From: Gorillibacterium timonense
GTDB taxonomy: Bacteria; Bacillota; Bacilli; Paenibacillales; NBRC-103111
DNA: 64,000 bases
Direction: 5' to 3'
Assembly (NCBI RefSeq): GCF_001457415.1
Contig: NZ_LN881724.1
Span: 1,426,001 to 1,490,000, forward strand
The notes under the pieces were generated by a model, which had not been told where the DNA came from, made no database searches, and was given only the letters and a program-made list of their open reading frames with translations. The position numbers and the translations under genes were made by a program. This document shows, piece after piece, positions 1-9,179 of this stretch; position 1 is the stretch's first letter; the number at the start of each line of letters is the position of its first letter.

Positions 1-8
1 AGTTGTAT

Positions 9-347
9 ATGAAAATTTTAAAAGAAGACGAAGTAAGACAGTTTATTTCTGATGAAAAACTGAGACAGTATTACAATGAAAATATTGAAGATGCCCACTT
101 GAATGAGTTGTTATCACGCTATTCTTTTTTTAAGAAAAATGCTAACTCAATACCTTTGGACAAACCGAGTATTTATTATAGTATTTATTTTTGGTTCGTA
201 CAGTTTAAAGAACGCTATTTTGAATTACATGGGCATGACGAAGGAATCGAGCAAGAAGGCTTTAAATTATTAGAAGAGATAGATATTGAGCTTGAAGATG
301 GAGTAGACTGGGCTGTGATTGAAAAAATAGAAAATAAGTCTATTTAA
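9..347 (+). CDS. Hypothetical acidic protein
   Basis: Unrecognised protein of about 112 residues, rich in Glu, Asp and aromatic residues, with no signal peptide or membrane segment. The reading frame is open to the window edge (a TTG two codons earlier is also possible), so the true start and any ribosome binding site may lie outside. Base composition is much more AT-rich than the chromosomal genes from 2600 on, which suggests acquired DNA. I cannot assign a function; it could be a small partner or immunity-type protein, but nothing visible proves it. Confidence 0.45.
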   Translation: MKILKEDEVRQFISDEKLRQYYNENIEDAHLNELLSRYSFFKKNANSIPLDKPSIYYSIYFWFVQFKERYFELHGHDEGIEQEGFKLLEEIDIELEDGVDWAVIEKIENKSI

Positions 348-383
348 CTGTTGAGAATGCACATTTATAACCTAAATAACGCT

Positions 384-1508
384 CTATTCATTCAAACAAT
401 TTTTCAATGCTTCATAAACATACATATCATTTTGGCGTATTGTCTCGAAAATTAGCACAATTTTATTTCTTACTTCTGGTGTTCGAAAAGGTTCAACAAA
501 TTCTTCTTTAAAATCGAAGCCATCACCCGAAGTTCTCCAAACTTTCCAACACTGCCTATGTGTATCATGGAAATATCGGTCAACTATTCCTTTAAATTGC
601 CAATAACTTTCTGGAATTTCTGATTTACAGTATTTAATAAAATGATTTCCAATTGCTCCGGCTGTATATACTCGACATTCTGGGAGTCCACCGCCCATTC
701 CTCTAACAATATCATATGCTCTTAAAAGACTTTGACTATCAGCCTTTTCAAAATAATCATCATCTTTCAGCAATTTAATGAATGCATCATGGGCTTTAAA
801 TCCACAATAAAGTTTTTCAGTACCGTTCATTTCCATTATAGACAACCAATAAGGAACAAAGTCCATCACAGATAACGGTTCTTTGTTTTTACCCTCAATA
901 ACAACAAGCTGTTTTATAGATTTATACCAATTTTCTTTGTAAAACATTCCGTTTTCACAAAAACCATCTGCTGGATTATTGTCAAGCATGAACTCATCAG
1001 GTATCCAATTACAAACAGGATGGTATCCTACTATAGTTTCAGTTTTGCTATTATATCCAGATATGATACTCCACAACCGGCCAACCACTTTTTCCGCTAA
1101 TAATGGTATTTCATTGTTAATAGAGGTTTGAATGTAATTGAACATTTCATCTTTATTTTCACCATTATTTTTTATGATTTTGAAGTTATATCCTAAAAAC
1201 TTCATTGTGTATTTTATATAATCATCATTTGGTAAAGCGTCAGGATAATAATTGGCATATTTTTTATTTGGATTATAAAGCCATTCGTTGTCAAAAGTAT
1301 GGAGAAAACCTATTCCACTTGCGGCTAAGCATAAAGACATAGAGTTTATTAAATTCTTACTCTTGGTTTCATCACTTGCTTTGCTCTTCTTAATCTTCAT
1401 GTCAACGCAAGCACACATTGCAGGGAATGTCATAGGAATAGGTTGGTCTATACGGAATGTACTGGGGATAATATCTTCTATAATTTTTGTGTTTATAGTA
1501 TTTAACAT
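384..1508 (-). CDS. Hypothetical protein, about 374 aa
   Basis: A long intact frame that I do not recognise. I chose the ATG at 1508 because GGAGG lies about 9 bases upstream; an ATG at 1523 is in frame but has no good site. The protein is soluble, with conserved-looking Cys, His and aromatic residues and no signal peptide. The N-terminal half (Cys-rich patch MCACVD, then the stretch around GIGFLHTFDNEW) vaguely recalls cysteine-peptidase-like folds, but no clear catalytic set is visible, so this is speculation. AT-rich like its neighbours and convergent with the gene at 9-347. Confidence 0.6.
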   Translation of the reverse strand: MLNTINTKIIEDIIPSTFRIDQPIPMTFPAMCACVDMKIKKSKASDETKSKNLINSMSLCLAASGIGFLHTFDNEWLYNPNKKYANYYPDALPNDDYIKYTMKFLGYNFKIIKNNGENKDEMFNYIQTSINNEIPLLAEKVVGRLWSIISGYNSKTETIVGYHPVCNWIPDEFMLDNNPADGFCENGMFYKENWYKSIKQLVVIEGKNKEPLSVMDFVPYWLSIMEMNGTEKLYCGFKAHDAFIKLLKDDDYFEKADSQSLLRAYDIVRGMGGGLPECRVYTAGAIGNHFIKYCKSEIPESYWQFKGIVDRYFHDTHRQCWKVWRTSGDGFDFKEEFVEPFRTPEVRNKIVLIFETIRQNDMYVYEALKNCLNE

Positions 1509-1742
1509 TACTAAATCCTCCATTTTTAACGGCGGACACGTAAGTTGTATTGTTTTTTCATTAACCCATTGTGCTCTGCCGTTTATTAGAGACCTTTTGC
1601 TCTACGCAAATATGTTGAATTTTGTTCTACATTATTTTCATCTAATACAATTATGTTTTTTTCGATGGGTTCATCCCCCTTGTAATAAAATTCATACTTT
1701 TCTGTTTGTTTTAATGGGTCTCGTATCGAAAAGTAGGTACTC

Positions 1743-2010
1743 CTAGCGAAAATTAAATACATGAATGCACATCAAGTTTTCCTTCATGTTTATGATTGAC
1801 AATAATTTTAACAAGTTTGTTTTCTTTTCTATTGCCTGACCATCATTTTTTTGACCCCATTCTTCTATGATGTTGTTTAAAATGCCTTCCAATTGGAATT
1901 CACCACACATGAGCATCAACCAAATTGTATCTGATCATTTCACGATATACCTTAATATTCCTATTGTTGAAATCATATTCATAATAAAGCAATATTGCAA
2001 GCTTCGCTAT
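1743..2010 (-). pseudogene. Frameshifted remnant of an unknown gene
   Basis: On the minus strand two overlapping frames read as one protein tail. The first part reads KLAILLYYEYDFNNRN then VYREMIRYNL; after a one-base shift near 1910 it continues LEGILNNIIEEWGQ to a stop at 1743-1745. Composition of both parts is protein-like (alternating hydrophobic and charged residues). The 5' end is lost where the IS remnant begins. I do not recognise the family. The stretch from 1509 to 1742 holds nothing else I can support. Confidence 0.4.
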
Positions 2011-2024
2011 CACTCACACAAGCT

Positions 2025-2440
2025 AGAATAAAAAGTGGACACGCCATAATTGACTGCAGCTAATGAAACCAACGGAGGTGTGTTCACATGGGCGAACAGC
2101 GGCAATGATACAACGAGGAATTCAAAAAGCAGACGGTGCGGTTCATTCAGGAGCAAACAAAAACAGTCGCGGATCTTGCAGAAGAACTCAACATTCCTAG
2201 GGGTACCCTGCACCAATGGATGGGCCAGTACCGGGAACTGAAGTATGAACCGGCAGCCAGCGGCGACCGCGTACGCGAAATGGAAGCAAAAGTGAGGGAA
2301 ATGAACCGACAACTTCAAGAGAAAGAGCAAAAGCTCGCGGACGTGGAAGAAGAGCTCGCCATCGTAAAAAGCAGTGCACATCTTCAGCAAACCAAAGAAC
2401 TGAGATTCCGGTTTATTGAGGATCATCGCTCCGCTGAAGA
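2025..2440 (+). mobile_element. Decayed IS3-type insertion sequence (left part)
   Basis: The segment begins with a sequence containing AAAAAGTGGACA, typical of IS3/IS150-group ends, followed by orfA and the first codons of an orfB frame (RFRFIEDHRS). The rest of orfB and the right end are absent. The remnant lies at the boundary between the AT-rich left part of the window and the GC-richer conserved chromosome, and it cuts off the gene remnant at 1743-2010. No target duplication can be defined. Confidence 0.6.
2088..2411 (+). pseudogene. Broken IS3-family OrfA transposase
   Basis: OrfA of an IS3-family element: helix-turn-helix (the region around KTVADLAEELNI, PRGTLHQWM) followed by a leucine-zipper coiled coil (MEAKVREMNRQLQEKEQKL). 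It is dead: codon 7 (2106-2108) is TGA where related proteins have Arg, and the frameshift site near 2368 has only five A residues, so the natural orfA end is out of frame and translation would run into the orfB frame. OrfB itself is missing after about 12 codons. Confidence 0.7.
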
Positions 2441-2621
2441 GCCCGGTGAGGGAGATCCATACACCAGATTCTGTGGGGATTCGGGCCACCGGTTGGGTGT
2501 CAATCTACCCAGAGAGCTGGTTTATCAGCCCTTTACTCCAGCATATGGACATTCCCCTAAATCATAAGGTTGAAATAAGCGGGTATACGGGAATGCGGCA
2601 AGCGGAAGGAGAGGAATGCCG

Positions 2622-3584
2622 ATGGAAGTCAACGCGGTATTTCAAGGGGGCGGGGTCAAAGCCATTGGACTCGCGGGAGCGGTCTGTTCTGCGGAAAAGC
2701 ACGGGATCGCGTTTGGCCGGCTTGCCGGAACCTCTTCGGGCTCCATCATCGCCTCGCTGCTCGCGGCAGGCTATACGGGCGAAGAGCTGAAGGACATCAT
2801 CATGAAGACGCCGTTCTCTCATTTCCTGAAGCATACGGCGTTTCATCAAATTCGTTGGCTCGGCCCGGCCGTGCGGCTCTATATGAAGAAGGGGCTTTAC
2901 TCCGGTGAACGGTTGGAGGCATGGGCAGCCAACCTGCTCGCAGCAAGAGGCGTTCGCCGCTTCGGTGATCTTTCTAACGGGAAGCTGCAAATCATCGCAT
3001 CCGACATCAGCACCGGACGGCTGTTGGTGCTGCCGGATGATATCGTCAAATACGGGATCGAGCCGGATCTCTTTTCCGTCTCCCGTGCGATCCGGATGAG
3101 CACTAGCATTCCGTTCTTCTTCGACCCCGTCATCCTGCGCAAGCGATATCGGAGCGGAGAAAAGCATGAGGCCTTCCGTGACCAGTTCGTCTATGTCGTA
3201 GATGGGGGACTGCTCAGTAACTTCCCGCTGTGGCTGTTTGACAAGGACACCCACAACCTGGTGGATCCCGTTCCGACGCTCGGGTTTCAACTGGTCGGAC
3301 GCGCCGAGCAACAGCCGAATCGGATCGTCGGGCCGCTCACCATGTTCCGTGCATTGTTCAGCACGATGATGGATGCCCACGATGAGCGATACATAGACGA
3401 ATCACAAGGGTTTCGGACGATTAAGATTCCGTCTGCCAACGTCCATACGACGGAGTTCAACATCAGTAGCGAGAAGAGCGCCGATCTGTTCCAAGCCGGG
3501 GTTAAAGCGGGTGACAAATTCTTTCGAACCTTCACCTTGGATCGGTATACCAAGCTGTATGCTCAGAGAGTTAAGCAAGGCTAG
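2622..3584 (+). CDS. yqhO: Patatin-like phospholipase (YqhO family)
   Basis: Predicted cytoplasmic serine lipid hydrolase of the patatin family. Visible motifs: the oxyanion loop GGGVKAIG (residues 9-16), nucleophile elbow GTSSG (Ser38) and catalytic DGG (Asp near 194), which form the Ser-Asp dyad. Length of about 320 residues is normal. AAGGAG at 2606-2611 favours the ATG at 2622 over the one at 2616, which is too close. In B. subtilis yqhO also starts the yqhO-yqhP-yqhQ-yqhS series, so synteny supports the name. The substrate is unknown. A strong hairpin follows. Confidence 0.85.
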   Translation: MEVNAVFQGGGVKAIGLAGAVCSAEKHGIAFGRLAGTSSGSIIASLLAAGYTGEELKDIIMKTPFSHFLKHTAFHQIRWLGPAVRLYMKKGLYSGERLEAWAANLLAARGVRRFGDLSNGKLQIIASDISTGRLLVLPDDIVKYGIEPDLFSVSRAIRMSTSIPFFFDPVILRKRYRSGEKHEAFRDQFVYVVDGGLLSNFPLWLFDKDTHNLVDPVPTLGFQLVGRAEQQPNRIVGPLTMFRALFSTMMDAHDERYIDESQGFRTIKIPSANVHTTEFNISSEKSADLFQAGVKAGDKFFRTFTLDRYTKLYAQRVKQG

Positions 3585-3703
3585 CCGCCCTCAGCTATCG
3601 TCAAAAAAACACGCTGTGCGGACTGGGCTGGGAGATAGCTGAACCTGCTGATCATGGCGGCCTGACTGCAGCTCGATGACAAGCTTTACTTTTGCAACAT
3701 GCA

Positions 3704-3754
3704 AAACGGACCGTCCCTTAACCAGCGAGCAGCTGTGAAAGGGACGGTCCGTTT
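3704..3754. terminator. Bidirectional hairpin terminator
   Basis: A 16-bp perfect inverted repeat (AAACGGACCGTCCCTT at 3704-3719 and its complement at 3739-3754) with a 19-base loop sits between the convergent yqhO and yqhP genes. Confidence 0.75.
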
Positions 3755-3783
3755 GTTGCAGCTTGAAGATCATCTTCCAGTGC

Positions 3784-4083
3784 TTAATGAACCTTCGGTT
3801 CGTCATCCGAATCCTTGGTGCCGGGAATGACGCGGAAGGGGACGGTCTTGCTCTTCTTCCTCGCATCGGCGAACCGGTTGGAGGAAGGGCGTGCGCTGGA
3901 AGTCGGGCGATACCCGCGGCTACGGTTGCCCAGGTACCGGTTATAAGCGAATAATCCCCCGATGATCAGGATCGGGATCAGAATGGCGAGAAGGTTCTTG
4001 AACAAGGACATGAGGACTCCCACAATCGCAAGCCCATAGATCACATAATCGGTTGGGGTAAACGACATCTGTCTGCGGTTCAT
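3784..4083 (-). CDS. yqhP: YqhP-like (SA1362-type) small membrane protein
   Basis: A 99-residue protein with two N-terminal membrane segments (about residues 11-27 and 30-46) and a basic, Ser/Arg-rich cytoplasmic tail. The start is set by AAGGAGGAG upstream of ATG 4083. Position between patatin and YqhQ genes matches yqhP of Bacillus; the name rests mainly on synteny and topology. Function is unknown. It follows yqhQ on the same strand with a gap of about 57 bases, so the two are probably one transcript. Confidence 0.6.
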   Translation of the reverse strand: MNRRQMSFTPTDYVIYGLAIVGVLMSLFKNLLAILIPILIIGGLFAYNRYLGNRSRGYRPTSSARPSSNRFADARKKSKTVPFRVIPGTKDSDDEPKVH

Positions 4084-4140
4084 GAGCGACTCCTCCTTTT
4101 GTCGTTAAGAGAGGTATAGGGGTGTTGGTCACTGGCGCTA

Positions 4141-5103
4141 TCAGCTGGCGAAGCTTGGTCGAGCCGGTTCGACGGAGAGCTCCTTGTCCAGCTCCATCAT
4201 CCGGTTGAAGGAAGCGAGCGAAACCTCCACCATGGAATCCTCCGGTTCCTTCGTCGTCAGTTTTTGCAGCCAGAGCCCCGGATATCCGAGATAGCGGAGC
4301 AGTGGAATGTCGCGAACGGAATTGGTAAACTTCAGCACTTCGTACGAAACGCCGATGACAACCGGAATCAAAGCGATCCGCTGAATCATCCGTTCGATGA
4401 TGGAATGGTACTCAAATATCGGAAAGGAGTAAATAATAACGCCGATGATGACGGTGAGCACCATGAAGCTGCTTCCGCATCGGTAATGCAGTCGGCTGTG
4501 CTGTTGAATGTTGGGGACGGTCATCTCGACCCCGGCTTCATAAGCGCTGATAACCTTGTGCTCGGCTCCATGGTATTGGAACAACCGCTTGACGGGCGGC
4601 GTCAACCCGATGAGATAGATGTAAAGGAGCAGCAGCGCGATTTTGAGGACACCTTCGAGCAGGTTATGAATGATGAAGTTGGAGAAGAGCTTGCCAAACA
4701 GGAAATACTCAACGAACATGGGAACCAGTGTGAACAGCAGCTTGCCGGCGAGAAACGAGAGAATCCCGACGACGGCTACGCCGATGACGAGACCGAATTT
4801 CTCTAAGAATCCAGGTTCCTTGGCGGAGGCCTTCGAATCACCCTCCTCTTCCGCGAAGATATCGGCGGAGAAATTCAAATGAGTCGTCCCTTTGACGGAG
4901 GATTCCAATATGGCGACGATCCCCCGGAGTAGCGGGATTTTCTTAAGGGCTTGCACCCAGCCGATGTCTTCTCTCGGAACTTCGAGATAGGCAAGCTCGG
5001 AATTTTTGCGCCGCACCGCCGTGACATTGACTTTTTGACCGGCGAACATGACGCCTTCAAGGACGGCTTGCCCGCCGTAGGATGGGGTTTTCGGTTGAGA
5101 CAA
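4141..5103 (-). CDS. yqhQ: DUF1385 membrane protein YqhQ
   Basis: DUF1385 family protein: N-terminal signature YGGQAVLEGVMF, several membrane segments in the middle (about residues 100-180 and 215-260), and conserved polar residues such as RLFQYHGAEHK and HPRCG-like RLHYRCGSSF that suggest a metal site. The function of the family is not established. The best start is TTG 5103, preceded at 6 bases by AAAGAGGTG; the GTG at 5112 lies inside that site. Divergent from aroQ and upstream of yqhP. Confidence 0.8.
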   Translation of the reverse strand: MSQPKTPSYGGQAVLEGVMFAGQKVNVTAVRRKNSELAYLEVPREDIGWVQALKKIPLLRGIVAILESSVKGTTHLNFSADIFAEEEGDSKASAKEPGFLEKFGLVIGVAVVGILSFLAGKLLFTLVPMFVEYFLFGKLFSNFIIHNLLEGVLKIALLLLYIYLIGLTPPVKRLFQYHGAEHKVISAYEAGVEMTVPNIQQHSRLHYRCGSSFMVLTVIIGVIIYSFPIFEYHSIIERMIQRIALIPVVIGVSYEVLKFTNSVRDIPLLRYLGYPGLWLQKLTTKEPEDSMVEVSLASFNRMMELDKELSVEPARPSFAS

Positions 5104-5291
5104 ATGGGTCACCTCTTTGGATGGGGTCAGCTAGTGTGTATGCTTTCTTACATTGTAACCATTTTCGAGTTCAGATGCTACTTGTTTGGGATTCTCCTTC
5201 TATGAAAGCTGCGAAAAAGAAGTTCTCAAAACCGGGATTCCTATGGTAAAATGGCTAAAGTTATCCGCGTTGGACGGTATGGAGGACGGTT

Positions 5292-5738
5292 ATGCGAAGC
5301 ATTCTTGTAGTAAACGGCCCCAATCTGAACATGCTTGGTGTGCGGGAGCCGGAAGTATACGGGTCCGAGACCTTGGCCGATATCGAATCCCGCCTCTCGG
5401 AGCTGGCTTTGGAGCTCGATCTTCAGTTGGAATTCGTGCAATCGAATTACGAAGGCGATCTCATTACCAAGATTCATGAGGCTTACGCAACCAAAGACGG
5501 TATCGTCATTAACCCGGGAGCGTTCACCCATTACAGCTACGCGCTGAGGGACGCTCTCTCTTCTGTTGCTCTGCCTGCCGTCGAGGTGCATCTATCCAAC
5601 ATCTACAAGCGGGAGGAATTTCGTCATCACTCGGTGACGGCTCCCGTAGTTCTCGGACAGATCAGTGGACTGGGATCCTATGGATATGAGCTTGCCTTGA
5701 TGGCGCTAGTCCGTTATTTTGAGGAAAAGGGTGAATAG
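5292..5738 (+). CDS. aroQ: 3-dehydroquinate dehydratase, type II
   Basis: Catalyses dehydration of 3-dehydroquinate to 3-dehydroshikimate, step three of the shikimate pathway, in the cytoplasm as a dodecamer. The 148-residue length is typical. Visible: NGPNLN substrate loop (8-13), catalytic Tyr23 in [15 protein letters not shown] (74-82) and catalytic His100 in EVHLSNI. GGAGG lies 7 bases before ATG. This is yqhS of B. subtilis by position. It is followed two bases later by the yqhT peptidase gene, so both share a transcript. Confidence 0.95.
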   Translation: MRSILVVNGPNLNMLGVREPEVYGSETLADIESRLSELALELDLQLEFVQSNYEGDLITKIHEAYATKDGIVINPGAFTHYSYALRDALSSVALPAVEVHLSNIYKREEFRHHSVTAPVVLGQISGLGSYGYELALMALVRYFEEKGE

Positions 5739-5740
5739 AG

Positions 5741-6814
5741 ATGGAACCTGTACGTTTGCAAAAATTGCGCAAGGAACTGGAGGAACGCAAGCTTGATGCG
5801 ATCCTGATTACCAATGCGTTCAACCGGCGTTACATCAGCGGATTTACCGGATCCTCCGGCTATGTCCTCGTTACGGCGGATCGGGCTTGGTTCCTAACGG
5901 ACTTCCGCTATACGGAACAAGCTGCCCAACAAGCGGTAGGATTTGAAATCATCATGCATCAGCCGAATGTGATTCTGTCGGTGAAGGAACTGCTTGAAGG
6001 CGTACATATCACGAAGGTGGCCTTTGAGCAGGACGATCTCTCCTACGGAACGTATCAAGCTTATGCCCGTGATCTTGGCGGCATTGAGCTCGTCCCGGTA
6101 TCCGGTTTGGTTGAAAAGCTCCGCATGTACAAAGATGAAGCGGAACTCGACATCCTCCAGCAAGCCGCCGATCTGGCGGATAAGACCTTCACGCATATCC
6201 TGGGCTTCCTGAAGCCAGGCGTGACCGAGATCGACACGGCGCTGGAGATGGAGTTCTTCATGCGGAAGAACGGAGCGACTTCTTCTTCGTTCGATACCAT
6301 CGTCGCTTCCGGCGTGCGCTCTGCGCTTCCTCACGGGGTTGCGTCTGAAAAAGCGATTCAAACCGGCGATCTGGTCACGATGGACTTCGGCGCTCTTTAC
6401 AAGGCTTACTGCTCCGATATCACGCGCACCGTCGGCATCGGCAAGGTAAGTCCCAAGCATCGCGAAATCTACGACATCGTTCTCGAAGCGAACCTGCATA
6501 CCTTGGCCAACCTGAAGCCAGGTATGACCGGCAAGGAAGGCGACGCCTTGGCGCGCAGCGTCATTGAAAAGGCGGGGTACGGAGACCGCTTCGGTCATGG
6601 AACCGGCCACTCAGTTGGACTCGAGGTTCATGAACAGCCCCGACTTTCCCTTTACTGCGACACGGTTCTCGAACCAGGAATGGTCGTCACGGTAGAACCG
6701 GGCATCTATCTGCCTGGCTTCGGTGGAGTCCGCATTGAGGACGATGTCGTCATCACGGAAACCGGCATTCGGGTTTTGACTCGTTCCACCAAAGAATTTT
6801 TGGAAATCGGGTAA
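5741..6814 (+). CDS. yqhT: Xaa-Pro dipeptidase, M24 family (YqhT)
   Basis: Metallopeptidase predicted to cleave X-Pro peptide bonds. The creatinase-like N-terminal domain (about 1-125) precedes the pita-bread catalytic domain (130-357). The five metal ligands are visible: Asp215 (TMDFG), Asp226 (CSDITRT), a His in GHGTGHSVG near 290, Glu in EPGIY and Glu in VRIEDD. Length of 357 residues is standard. Placement directly before efp is conserved in Bacillales, linking recycling of proline peptides with EF-P, though a functional link is inference. Confidence 0.93.
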   Translation: MEPVRLQKLRKELEERKLDAILITNAFNRRYISGFTGSSGYVLVTADRAWFLTDFRYTEQAAQQAVGFEIIMHQPNVILSVKELLEGVHITKVAFEQDDLSYGTYQAYARDLGGIELVPVSGLVEKLRMYKDEAELDILQQAADLADKTFTHILGFLKPGVTEIDTALEMEFFMRKNGATSSSFDTIVASGVRSALPHGVASEKAIQTGDLVTMDFGALYKAYCSDITRTVGIGKVSPKHREIYDIVLEANLHTLANLKPGMTGKEGDALARSVIEKAGYGDRFGHGTGHSVGLEVHEQPRLSLYCDTVLEPGMVVTVEPGIYLPGFGGVRIEDDVVITETGIRVLTRSTKEFLEIG

Positions 6815-6831
6815 AAATTCGTTATACTAGG

Positions 6832-6854
6832 GACGCTTGCTATTAGCAAGCGTC
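6832..6854 (+). other. 10-bp stem hairpin in the yqhT-efp gap
   Basis: GACGCTTGCT, a 3-base loop and its exact complement lie 18 bases after yqhT. There is no T tract, so it may be an mRNA-stabilising or processing hairpin or a weak terminator rather than a strong one. Confidence 0.5.
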
Positions 6855-6918
6855 TTAGGGTGGGTGAATTCCGGCTCGCCCGAACTGGCAAGTCCCCATT
6901 TTTGAGGAGGTTGTAATA

Positions 6919-7476
6919 GTGATTTCAGTCAACGATTTTAAAACAGGCCTTACTATTGAATACGATGGAGATTTGTTCTCGGTCGTCGAATTCCAACACG
7001 TGAAACCGGGCAAGGGAGCCGCATTCGTCCGCTCGAAGCTGAAAAACCTGCGCAACGGCAACGTGGTTGAAAAGACGTTCCGCGCCGGTGAAACCGTAGC
7101 TCGTGCCCATGTGGAAAACCGGGCGACCCAATTCCTGTACTCGGCCGGAACCGAGCATACATTCATGGACACCGAATCCTATGATCAATTCGTCCTCACC
7201 TCCAAGCAATTGGAATGGGAACTGAAATTCCTCAAGGAAAACATGAGTGTCAACATCATCAGCTACCAAGGCGAAATCCTCGGAATCAACCTTCCGAACA
7301 GCGTTGTGCTGAAGGTCACCGAAGCCGATCCGAGCGTGAAGGGCAACACCGCTACCGGTGCCAGCAAGAACGCTACGGTTGAAACCGGCCTGGTCGTTCA
7401 AGTGCCGCTCTTCATCAATGAAGGCGACGAGCTTCTGATCGATACCCGGGAAGGCAAGTACATCTCCCGCGCTTAG
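6919..7476 (+). CDS. efp: Translation elongation factor P
   Basis: Relieves ribosomes stalled at consecutive prolines. The 185-residue protein has the three beta-barrel domains of EF-P: KOW-like (1-65), OB (66-128) and C-terminal OB (129-185, with the signature around [18 protein letters not shown]). The modifiable lysine at the tip is Lys32 in [10 protein letters not shown]; a PGK loop is the Bacillus type. Start is GTG 6919 after TGAGGAGG. A GC-rich terminator follows at 7502. Note that many proline-containing proteins nearby, such as SpoIIIAH, are not diagnostic of dependence. Confidence 0.96.
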   Translation: MISVNDFKTGLTIEYDGDLFSVVEFQHVKPGKGAAFVRSKLKNLRNGNVVEKTFRAGETVARAHVENRATQFLYSAGTEHTFMDTESYDQFVLTSKQLEWELKFLKENMSVNIISYQGEILGINLPNSVVLKVTEADPSVKGNTATGASKNATVETGLVVQVPLFINEGDELLIDTREGKYISRA

Positions 7477-7501
7477 TACGGGATGGCAGTACGGAGAAGA
7501 A

Positions 7502-7533
7502 CGGGCGGACCGTCAGGGCCGCCCGCCTTTCTG
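7502..7533 (+). terminator. Terminator after efp
   Basis: GGGCGG and CCGCCC arms around a 10-base loop, followed by CGCCTTTCTG, 26 bases after the efp stop. The next 200 bases to lysC hold a small GCCGCAATGCGGC hairpin at about 7671 and no riboswitch that I recognise. Confidence 0.7.
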
Positions 7534-7742
7534 TATCTGTAAAGCCGGATCATTCGGATACTAGGATCGAAGGTTCGCTCTGTTGAATAGAATGAATGAC
7601 AGTAGAAGGACTCCATCAAATTACACCTGCTTAAGATGAGCGGGTTACCATGCGAGCTCATACTTTATCGCCGCAATGCGGCATTTCTATAAAGGATTTT
7701 TATGGAAGTCTATGATCATGTTTATCGAAAGAGGTGGGCGGG

Positions 7743-8999
7743 TTGTCTTTGGTCGTGATGAAATTCGGTGGAAGCTCGGTTGGGGATGCCGAGCGGATGA
7801 AGCGGGTAGCGACTCGGATCGTGGAGCGGAAGAGAGAGGGAAACCGCTGTGTCGTTGTCGTATCCGCAATGGGAGATACCACGGATGATCTGATTGATTT
7901 GAGCCGTCAAATTGCTGGAAGTACGCCTCCGGCGAGAGAAATGGATATGCTGCTCACTACCGGGGAGCAGATGTCGGTGGCTCTTCTCGCGATGGCCATC
8001 CGGGAACTCGGCGAAGAAGCGATGTCGTTTACCGGCTGGCAGGCCGGAATCCGCACAGAAGCGGTCCATGGGAAAGCCAGGATTCAAGAGATTCGCCCGG
8101 ATCGGCTCCTTAAGGCGCTCGAAGAAGATCAAATCGTCGTTGTAGCCGGCTTCCAAGGGCTGACCGAGGACGGAGAGATCACGACCTTGGGACGCGGAGG
8201 CTCGGATACGACCGCCGTGGCCGTCGCAGCTGCGATCCAAGCGGATTTGTGCGAGATTTATACCGACGTGGATGGCGTGTACTCGACCGACCCCCGGATC
8301 GTCAAGGTAGCCCGCAAGCTGAAGGAGATTTCCTACGATGAGATGCTGGAGCTTGCCAATCTTGGAGCGGCTGTTTTGCATCCGAGAGCGGTCGAATGCG
8401 CCAAGCACAACAAGGTCAACCTCGTCGTCCGATCGAGCTTTACCCATAACGAGGGAACAACGGTGAAGGAGGAAGCGATCATGGAACAGGGAATCGTCGT
8501 GAGCGGTATCGCTTATGACAAGAATATTGCCAGAATCAGCATTCTGGGAGTGCCGGAGAGAACCGGCCAGCTTGCCGCCGTCTTTTCTGCGCTTGCCAAA
8601 GAGAAGATTGACGTGGACATTATCGTACAGAGCGGCATTGTGGAGAGTCAGGCCGAGTTTTCCTTTTCGCTCTCCGGTACGGATGTGGAGAGAGCGCTGC
8701 AAGTGATCGAAAACCTCCGTCCGGTCGTGGGCTTCCGCAGCGTCACCTCCGAGACCGGCCTCGTGAAGGTCTCGATCGTCGGAGCAGGCATGGTCAGTAC
8801 GCCAGGCGTCGCCGCAAAAATGTTTGAAACGATCTCGGAACTCGGCATTTCCATCAACATGGTCAGCACCTCCGAGATCAAGACATCCTGCGTGATCAGC
8901 GGCGAACGGCTGCATGATGTCATTCAAGCGCTGCATACCGCTTACGGGCTGGATACCGATTCGACGGTATTTGTCGGCGGACCGTCCGACCGTCGGTAG
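7743..8999 (+). CDS. lysC: Aspartokinase (two-subunit type)
   Basis: Phosphorylates L-aspartate, the entry to lysine, threonine, methionine and diaminopimelate. The catalytic amino-acid kinase domain spans about 1-235 (KFGGSSVG near the start, then the [11 protein letters not shown] motif), followed by two ACT domains (about 265-418) for feedback control. AAAGAGGTGGG places the start at TTG 7743; an in-frame GTG at 7734 overlaps that site. An internal ATG at 8481 has its own strong ribosome site (see separate entry). The gene sits between efp and the DMT gene, away from other biosynthetic genes, and is not in this position in B. subtilis. Confidence 0.93.
   Translation: MSLVVMKFGGSSVGDAERMKRVATRIVERKREGNRCVVVVSAMGDTTDDLIDLSRQIAGSTPPAREMDMLLTTGEQMSVALLAMAIRELGEEAMSFTGWQAGIRTEAVHGKARIQEIRPDRLLKALEEDQIVVVAGFQGLTEDGEITTLGRGGSDTTAVAVAAAIQADLCEIYTDVDGVYSTDPRIVKVARKLKEISYDEMLELANLGAAVLHPRAVECAKHNKVNLVVRSSFTHNEGTTVKEEAIMEQGIVVSGIAYDKNIARISILGVPERTGQLAAVFSALAKEKIDVDIIVQSGIVESQAEFSFSLSGTDVERALQVIENLRPVVGFRSVTSETGLVKVSIVGAGMVSTPGVAAKMFETISELGISINMVSTSEIKTSCVISGERLHDVIQALHTAYGLDTDSTVFVGGPSDRR
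8481..8999 (+). CDS. Predicted internal start: aspartokinase beta subunit
   Basis: Within lysC, GAAGGAGG at about 8465-8472 lies 8 bases before ATG 8481, in frame with the large product. It would give a 172-residue protein made of the two ACT domains only. This matches aspartokinase II of B. subtilis and the actinobacterial enzymes, where alpha and beta subunits are made from overlapping in-phase genes and form an alpha2-beta2 enzyme. The sequence evidence is the ribosome site and its position exactly at the domain border. Confidence 0.75.
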   Translation: MEQGIVVSGIAYDKNIARISILGVPERTGQLAAVFSALAKEKIDVDIIVQSGIVESQAEFSFSLSGTDVERALQVIENLRPVVGFRSVTSETGLVKVSIVGAGMVSTPGVAAKMFETISELGISINMVSTSEIKTSCVISGERLHDVIQALHTAYGLDTDSTVFVGGPSDRR

Positions 9000-9179
9000 T
9001 GTTGCGAATCCGATCTTACAGAATGCATATTCGGGGATAGTCCCTCACACACGAAAGAAAAACAATACACCTTCAGGAGAATTCGACTTTATCGAAAGAT
9101 AAGGAATTCATCCCGGAGGTGTTTTTGCGTGCGCAATAAATTGCGAATAATGAACGAGAAGCAAACGAATGGGCGATGG

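Noticed and set aside
2562-3380. 272-codon minus-strand frame opposite the patatin gene
   Set aside because: Antisense to clear patatin motifs; no recognisable domain.
7540-7742. Lysine riboswitch or T-box before lysC
   Set aside because: I looked for the lysine riboswitch and T-box signatures and saw none; only a short GCCGCAATGCGGC hairpin.
7722-8936. 404-codon minus-strand frame opposite lysC
   Set aside because: Shadow of the aspartokinase gene; composition is non-protein-like and it has no family signature.
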